NCBI GenBank assembly: GCA_947359465.1
Contig: OX375875.1
Coordinates: 17,854,458-17,918,457 of the forward strand
Length of the DNA stretch: 64,000 nt
Reading direction: 5' to 3'
Origin: Metellina segmentata
Lineage: Eukaryota > Arthropoda > Arachnida > Araneae > Tetragnathidae
The notes beneath the pieces were generated by a model, which made no database searches, was not told the origin of the DNA, and saw only the letters and a program-made list of their open reading frames with translations. Both the position numbers and the translations under genes were made by a program. Positions 58,193 to 64,000 of this stretch are shown here, one piece after another. Position 1 is the first letter of the stretch; every line of letters starts with the position of its first letter.

Positions 58193-58720
58193 TCAGTCGG
58201 TTTCCTCGTCCTCTTCGCTCTCGATCAGGATCGGGAGGGGTAATCTGTGGTCGGACACTTTCTTCCTCCTCTGACTAGAATTTTGCTGGACTTCGCTGAA
58301 GGCCTGGAGCCAGTCCGCGATCTGGAGCTCGTTGGTGTTCTCCGTGCCCTTGAAGGTGACGGCCACCCCTTCGCAGGACCTGGGGCTGACGCTCAATTCT
58401 TTGTTGGGCAGTTGCTTGACCATGCAGGACTTGAGGTTGAGGCTCGCGAGCGGCCTGCAAGCAGTCACGATGGCACGCACGGGGTAGAGCACGGCGAAAT
58501 GTTCGCTGGAGGTTCGGTACACGCGCACGAACACTCGCTGCGTCTTGTTCCGAGGGCTGGCGCTGGGGGTGGTCCTCGTGTAGGCCCTGTTGGGAGAGCC
58601 TCCCGTCGACGTGAAGTTCGAGCCTCCGATCACTTCCAAGATCCCGGACATCACCTCGCCTGCCTCGGTACGGGAATCGGCCGGACAGTCGCTGAAGCGC
58701 AGGAGGGGTGCATAAGGCAT
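58193..58720 (-). CDS. Intronless PH-domain-like protein, 175 aa, unnamed
   Basis: ATG at 58720 (context GAAGGATGCC) opens a frame read without interruption to TAA-type stop at 58193. Residues about 25-145 look like a pleckstrin-homology fold: MSGILEVIGG (GxLxxxG-like first strand), a Ser/Thr/Pro-rich loop, then the strand-rich RVFVRVYRTSSEHFAVLYPV, KSCMVKQLPNKELSVSPRSC and GVAVTFKGTENTNELQ, closing with the helix ELQIADWLQAFSEV that carries the single conserved Trp of PH domains. The tail is basic (SQRRKK), then acidic (ESEEDEETD). High GC and CpG against AT-rich flanks support a conserved gene. The exact family is not recognised; PTB and other PH-fold proteins are alternatives. Confidence 0.75.
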   Translation of the reverse strand: MPYAPLLRFSDCPADSRTEAGEVMSGILEVIGGSNFTSTGGSPNRAYTRTTPSASPRNKTQRVFVRVYRTSSEHFAVLYPVRAIVTACRPLASLNLKSCMVKQLPNKELSVSPRSCEGVAVTFKGTENTNELQIADWLQAFSEVQQNSSQRRKKVSDHRLPLPILIESEEDEETD

Positions 58721-59260
58721 CCTTCTCGACTCGAAAGGAACGATGGGGAGAATTGACAACCGAGAAATTCGGTCAAACGACAGCGATTAGCGTTCGTCTG
58801 AGAGTTGTTGCGACAGCAGTGGATCTGAATCCCGATCCGATGTCGTCTTTCTTTTATTGCACGGGCAATCGCGTCGTTTGGTTGTTACGACTCGTTTCCA
58901 TGATGTGGCAATGCTCCGGCAGGGTTGCTTTTAAGGAGTTGGCATGCGCCGAATTTGGCGAGGGTATTGGCGCGTCGACGACTCCGTCTTCCGAGACCGC
59001 GATAGCGATTGGATTCTTTGTGTTGACGGTAGATTTTACGCTAGATAGACGGTTAAGGCTCTGAAAATTTTCAGAAAACTGTGTTCTTATACCAACCTAA
59101 CCACTTTGCACATTTTTTTGTAAATCAAAAACATTTTTCTTGATTTTCAGTTTGATACCTTAGTTCTCCTATAAATTGTTCAAACATGGATCCTCAATTC
59201 GAATTTACGTTTTTCACATTTCATAGTCAGCATCAAAACTATTTGAATTACATTTAACTT
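58721..59260 (-). promoter_or_regulatory. GC-rich 5' flank of the PH-like gene
   Basis: The CpG-rich composition of the coding region continues for about 300 bp upstream (TCGTCTGAGAGTTGTTGCGA, GGCGAGGGTATTGGCGCGTC), then drops to AT-rich. This suggests a promoter-associated island; no TATA box was identified. Confidence 0.35.
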
Positions 59261-59282
59261 TCAATAAATTACTTTTCGTGAA

Positions 59283-59490
59283 AGATCAAGAGCCTTCGTG
59301 GCTCAGTGGGTGTGCCCACTGTGCTAGCAACTTTCGAGATGGTACATTTTTCTTTTGATGTGTTTCTCTCATCTGTGTCAGTAAAACTTTTATTGTATGC
59401 GTCTATTACTTGATATTGTATGTCTTGTGTCTGGCGCAACATGGTCATTGGTCCTTGTACCATAAAACACCTAAATCAACAAACCATATA
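59283..59490 (+). mobile_element. Family D SINE
   Basis: Head GCCTTCGTGGCTCAGTGGGT, CCCACTGTGCTAGCAACTTT, body ATTACTTGATATTGTATGTC, and the 3' hairpin TCTGGCGCAACATGGTCATT. Matches the split copy at 52865-53302. Confidence 0.72.
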
Positions 59491-59644
59491 CTTTGCTAGT
59501 GACAACTCGGAACTTAATTAGATATTCAATTTTGTTTGCATTTATTCGAAAATAATATTTGCATAAGTTCAACTCTGATTCAACAATATATATACATCGC
59601 AGAGTATCAATTGGTAATTAATTGGACGTTTACCTTTTAAAAAA

Positions 59645-59695
59645 CCCTGGACCGTCGTCAACAGCACGTTGCGTTGCTCTAGTACGACCTTTATA
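59645..59695 (+). mobile_element. SINE 3'-end fragment
   Basis: CTGGACCGTCGTCAACAGCA, GTTGCTCTAGTACGACCTTT; only the terminus is present. Confidence 0.65.
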
Positions 59696-59794
59696 AAAAT
59701 TACTTTACTTTACATTAATAATTTTTCAGATATTTATCATAATGGGGATTTTACTCTCGAAATTTTGTCTTTTTTAATCGCGTTTGTAAACAAA

Positions 59795-59845
59795 GGAAGG
59801 TAGTTGAATTGACGTCGCACTGGTTCAACACAACAAGCTTTAGTG
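59795..59845 (-). mobile_element. SINE 3'-end fragment
   Basis: GGTAGTTGAATTGACGTCGC, CACTGGTTCAACACAACAAG on the plus strand, the minus-strand terminus of a family B copy. Confidence 0.5.
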
Positions 59846-60437
59846 TAAATAAAGGAAATGAATTGTTCACGACCACCCCAATTCTGCATTCTCTAAAATT
59901 CAAACTGAAGATATGAAATTCCGCTGTAAAAAAAAATAGGAAAAATAATGCCAAGGCCTCTCGCTCATGATCAAGTTCTGCTCTCTCGGATATCTCCCTA
60001 ATAGGTAGGATTACGAGCTGCATGTCATAATAAAACATCAAATGCGTAAAAACGAAGAATTCTTGCGAATTTACAGTGCTGATTGCAGCCATTTTCGTTT
60101 GTTTTTTCAGTTAGGCTGCGCCGTAAATCAAGGTTTTCGAGTCCTCTCAGTGCCTATTATTCTATGCTAAAAAGCACAGAACAAAATGTTTAGAATTTGC
60201 GGCCGTATCGCGATAAACCTCTGTTCTCAAATCAGTTGGATTTTATCGTTTTCTTTGAAAAATATTATTTTCCTGACACAGCACCTCTTGAATTGTTTGA
60301 TCGCGGAACTTTTTTATTTTATCGGGTAGCAGGTAAATTTCGGTAGAACATGTTTGACGCGATAGCACGGTTGGATGGTAGGTATTTTAATTAATGTCAC
60401 ACTGGAGCAACACAGCGGGCTATTGGTGACGGTTCGG

Positions 60438-60519
60438 TAATTTGGTAATTTTAGTTAACGCCGTACTAGAGCAACACAACGGGCTATTGACGACGGTCCG
60501 GAATCAGTCCCTTAAGGGT
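60438..60519 (-). mobile_element. Short family A SINE insertion, first of two at one site
   Basis: Tail TAATTTGGTAATTTTAGTTA to CAGTCCCTTAAGGGT, 82 bp. Bounded by GGTGACGGTTCGG at 60425-60437 and 60520-60532. Confidence 0.85.
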
Positions 60520-60532
60520 GGTGACGGTTCGG

Positions 60533-60860
60533 GTAATTGGTAATTTTGGTAAATTTTAGTTAACGCCGTACTAGAGCAACACAACGGGCTATTGACGACG
60601 GTCCGGGATCAGTCCCTTAAGGGAAAGGTCCGAGGACAACACCACGTAATTTTGAACCACGGTCAGATGACAAGGCAACACCTGAGCTGGCACCCCACTC
60701 TCCAAACTTCCACGCCAACCCAACGTGAGGACTTTCGGCCACGACAGATTTAAGGTGCACCAGCCGCCTCTACACCATACGTTTACAAACATCCATGCCC
60801 GGACCTGGATTCGAACCAGGAACCTTCCGATCCAGAGGCTAACACCTTAACCACTATACC
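60533..60860 (-). mobile_element. Full-length family A SINE, second at the same site
   Basis: Complete copy to the head ACCACTATACC. Bounded by GGTGACGGTTCGG (60520-60532) and GGTAACGGTTCGG (60861-60873). The target lies in an older SINE terminus that starts near 60380. Confidence 0.9.
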
Positions 60861-60887
60861 GGTAACGGTTCGGGAAAGGCAAGGAAA

Positions 60888-61012
60888 GGTAATTTTAATT
60901 AACGTCTTACTAGAGCATCACAATAGGCTATTGACGACTCTCCGGATCAATTCCCTAAGTGAAAGATTCGAGGACAACAACACGTAATTTTGAACCACGG
61001 TCAGATGACGAT
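60888..61012 (-). mobile_element. 5'-truncated SINE fragment
   Basis: AAGGTAATTTTAATTAACGT, TCGAGGACAACAACACGTAA, GAACCACGGTCAGATGACGA on the plus strand. It ends where a plus-strand family B copy begins. Confidence 0.7.
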
Positions 61013-61290
61013 ACGGATCGGCAAACGTTGCTAGTTCGAATCCAACCAGAGACCGTCGTGTACAAAGAAGGCTGGTGCACGTTAAATCTGTCAGTTGAAC
61101 ACATGTCCTCTCGTTGACGTGGTGTAGAACTTTTGAAGAGTGGGATGCCAGCTCAGGTGTTACCTCGTCATCCGATCGCGTTCAAAATTACATGGTATTG
61201 TCCTCGAATCTTTCCCGTTCTGATCGATCCCGGACCGTCGTCAATAGCCCGTTGTGTTGTTCCAGTGCGGCGTTAATTAAAGTACCAACC
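61013..61290 (+). mobile_element. Family B SINE
   Basis: TTGCTAGTTCGAATCCAACC, AGAGACCGTCGTGTACAAAG, AGGCTGGTGCACGTTAAATC, the shared body, CAATAGCCCGTTGTGTTGTT, GTGCGGCGTTAATTAAAGTA. Confidence 0.75.
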
Positions 61291-61294
61291 GACC

Positions 61295-62370
61295 TGAATC
61301 AAATAAAATTATACTTATTTTTGTCAGATCGGTATGATTTCTTTTTTATGTTTTTTTGTGCCATGATATGAAAAATGTTGCACGTGGATGGATTTTAGTG
61401 AAGCACCTGTTTCGAAGGCTCTAACTACAGGTCTGATGTTTTACTATTTGAACTGCAAAACTGTTTGATTATAAGAATTTGAATTCTGTTCTAGTTCGAG
61501 GTCTCGCAAACAAATGAAGAGTAGGTTTTCTCAACACACAACAATGACGCAACACAAGACGAGGCCGTGTTATTGTCCTCGTCCTCTTTTTTACCGTTCT
61601 AAAAATATACACTCAGCATCAACATAATTCCAAAGTTGTCACTACCAAAGTTTATCGCGTAATCCGTAAATCCATTTGATCTCTTCCTAAACATTCCATA
61701 ACCGCCATGTTCGTGAATGCGCGATTTGAATAAATTTGTTCCGATTCTCGAAACGGGCTGCTTCGGATTTTCTTTTTTGGAGTATGAACCTAAATAACGT
61801 ATTCATTCGAAGAATTTATACGATCCGTGTAAGTGCACAATTGATGCGCTGTAATATGCTGAAGAATTCATTTGATGTTGCATTGTCCTTTGACGGAACC
61901 AAGGCAAGCGTGAAGACGCTTTATCGGCCTGTTAGGAGCGATAACGGTTCTTTCTCCTGGTTTTATCGTCGAGGAGAGGAATCTTCCGCGATTCTTTTGT
62001 TGGTGTTTCTGGGAACAAACAGCGAAATCGGTTGAATCCAGATATGAGCTATTCAAATAGGGTTTGGGAACACCACCAGTTATAAGGGGATTCGAGTACC
62101 CATGATGGGTTTATCGAGAACGTGTTCTTATCGATTTCTGATAGATTGTATTCGTGTCTTATCGATTCGGCAGAAAACGTGCTTGGTTTGCTTGCAGCGT
62201 GAAAAATGAATGTATTGCGCAACACGTGCAAAGTGAAATCGTTTGAGGTTAAAGCAGATTGAAATTATTCTTCGATGAAAAAAAAAATTTGACTATGACT
62301 GAAGTGTTTATGGGGTTGGACGTTTTTTCAAATTAAAAATATTATTCACCCTCACACTAAAATACAGATC
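61295..62370. other. Stretch without supported gene or repeat
   Basis: A 99-residue plus-strand frame at 61736-62035 shows no recognisable motif. 62272-62345 resembles 62978-63048, on the other side of the SINE cluster. Confidence 0.4.
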
Positions 62371-62374
62371 ACCA

Positions 62375-62660
62375 ATATTTGCTTCGTCATCTGACCGTGA
62401 CTCAATATTACGTGATGTTGTCCTCGGTTCTTTCCCTTAGGCAATTGATCTCGGTAATTTGGTAATTTTTTTAGTTAACGTCGTACTAGAGCAACACAAC
62501 GGGCTATTGACGACGGTCCGGGATCAGTCCCTTAAGGGAAAGATCCGAGGACAACACCTCGTAATTTTGAACCACGGTCAGATGACGAAGTAACACCTGA
62601 GCTGCAATTGATCTCTGACAGTCGTCAATAGTGTTGCTCTAATACGATGTTAATTAATTG
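62375..62660 (+). mobile_element. Older SINE remnant split by a family A SINE
   Basis: TTTGCTTCGTCATCTGACCG to AGGCAATTGATCTC, resuming with TGACAGTCGTCAATAGTGTT and ATACGATGTTAATTAAT. Confidence 0.7.
62453..62603 (-). mobile_element. 5'-truncated family A SINE, nested
   Basis: Tail GGTAATTTGGTAATTTTTTT to CACCTGAGCT. Perfect 12-bp target duplication GCAATTGATCTC at 62441-62452 and 62604-62615. Confidence 0.92.
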
Positions 62661-62982
62661 GTAATTTTTTTAGTTAACGTCGTACTAGAGCAACACAACG
62701 GGCTATTGACGACGGTCCGGGATCAATCCTTAAGGGAAAGATACGAGGACAACACTACGTAATTTTGAACCACGATCAGATGACGAGGCAACACCTGAGC
62801 TGGCGCCCCAGTCTCCAAAATTCCACACCAACCGAACGTGAGGACTGTCGGCCACGACAGATTTAAGGTGCACCAGCCGCCTCTACATCATACGCTTACA
62901 AACATTCACTGACCCGGATTGGAACCAGGAACCTTCCTATCTAGAGGCTAACACCTTAACCACCGGACCGTTTGGTCGACGA
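62661..62982 (-). mobile_element. Full-length family A SINE, slightly diverged
   Basis: From GGTAATTTTTTTAGTTAACG to the head CACCGGACCGTTTGGTCG, with a B-box variant GGATTGGAACC on the plus strand. No certain target duplication found. Confidence 0.82.
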
Positions 62983-63049
62983 AAATTTCATTATGACTGA
63001 AGAGTTATGGGATTAGACTTCTTTCTCTTTCAAATTAAAAATATAATAA

Positions 63050-64000
63050 TATAACATCTTAAGGCTACACAGTACCCTAAAAATAAAAAATAAAATCGAT
63101 TTTTTTTTTTATCCCCCTTCATTTTTTGATGGCCTATACATTTGGGAAGCTTGCCTCCGAATTCTAGATCTAATATCCAATTAGTTTTAAAGATACTTAA
63201 AGTTTTTTGAGTGTTGTCTGTGTCAAAATTTGACAGCATAGAGAAGGGGGCGTAATTTAATTCGTTTTTGTTTTGATGTAATTTTACATTCTTAGAATTA
63301 CTTAAAAGTATTATTGAATAAAATCAATTCCTTATTTGAAATGGCTATTATCTTAAACTTTCACTACTTAAATCATATCTGCTAGTTTATGTTCTGAGTT
63401 CTCTTCTGAGTCTCCTTACTAGCTAACCAATATTGATAAAAAGGTCTTTTTCAAAACCAATATTTCGTTACGATTGTTATATAAAATGTATTATAATCAA
63501 AATGTGGTAAATATTTGGTATGAAAATATTAAGTTAGGAATAAGATAAATAATTTGTCGCTACCGTAACAAATCTTTTTCATCATATGAAAGCATAATAT
63601 TTTGAATTAAAAAAATATATTCTATCACATTGACTTAAATTAGTGTTTTAGTGCATTTTATAAGTTGGTAAATAACATATTAAACAATTAGAGCTCTACA
63701 AGCATTATTAGTTTTTGTTTTATGACTTCGAAAACTTAAAATGCATTTTTCTCAGACTTCTATTTTTGTGGATGCAAGTGTTTTCAATTCCATAAGGCTT
63801 TTTTTCTGTACACGATACAGTCTAGAAATTTTTTGTAGATACTTTCATATATATGTACTATAAAAATTAGTGTGGATTTAAGTCTGAGAGTTCTAGTAAT
63901 TTTTTTTTTAAATGTCAAAAAAAAAAAGTTAATATTTTTAGAATTTTTATGTTTTTCCAGGTTTAGCTACAAAAATAATTATTAAAATTCAACAATGAGA
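63050..64000. other. AT-rich end of window, nothing recognised
   Basis: No gene, SINE or terminal inverted repeat seen. Confidence 0.5.

Overview
The window looks like nuclear DNA of an invertebrate, most likely a chelicerate and plausibly a spider. It is AT-rich, has spliceosomal introns, and is crowded with tRNA-headed SINEs and cut-and-paste DNA transposons. The spider assignment is an inference from the look of the SINE families and has not been checked by any search. No bacterial, viral or CRISPR-like content was seen.

Only two host genes can be supported. The first is a three-exon gene on the minus strand (1255-7270). It encodes a 90-residue, lysine-rich protein of the UPF0390 / Leydig cell tumor 10 kDa homolog type (C19orf53-like). 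Its 5.7-kb first intron uses a GC-AG splice pair. The second is an intronless minus-strand gene (58193-58720) for a 175-residue protein that appears to carry a pleckstrin-homology-like domain. It lies in a GC-rich patch and has a candidate poly(A) signal near 56.63 kb. The stretches at 1-6.4 kb and 53.3-58.2 kb are almost free of transposons, which fits introns and untranslated regions.

The rest is repeat archaeology. Family A SINEs (about 330 bp) have a tRNA-like head with clear A and B boxes and many perfect target-site duplications, so they look young. Family B SINEs are older; they share A's body but carry a different tRNA-like head. Family C SINEs have a third head and a longer body ending in CAA repeats. 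All three share a central block near the words GTGCACGTTAAATCTGTCGT. A fourth family (D) and several other repeats carry a hairpin module built on GGCGCA/TGCGCC.

DNA transposons: Tigger/pogo remnants (15584-16259 and its copy); Tc1-like transposase fragments beside them; an 826-bp Tc1/mariner derivative with 120-bp inverted repeats (37428-38253); a DD41D-type mariner relative (47547-51299) split by a BED-finger hAT element (48473-50880); a 3.3-kb hAT-like element (41380-44644) that itself hosts another inverted-repeat element; several hAT-type MITEs; and non-autonomous Helitrons (27949-28584, 51818-52698).

The most striking large-scale structure is a 4,368-bp head-to-tail duplication (13017-17384 and 17588-21955) with no difference noticed between copies. 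Its junction joins the middle of a family A SINE to a long (AT)n tract. A second large structure is a polyadenylated repeat present as an inverted pair (27003-28745 and 41030-45399). Each copy serves as the empty-site control for a transposon inserted in the other. I did not find a new multi-gene biological system. The most novel-looking material is the multi-headed SINE superfamily, the palindromic CGAGATATCTCG minisatellite, the 5S-rRNA-derived repeat and the nested insertions.
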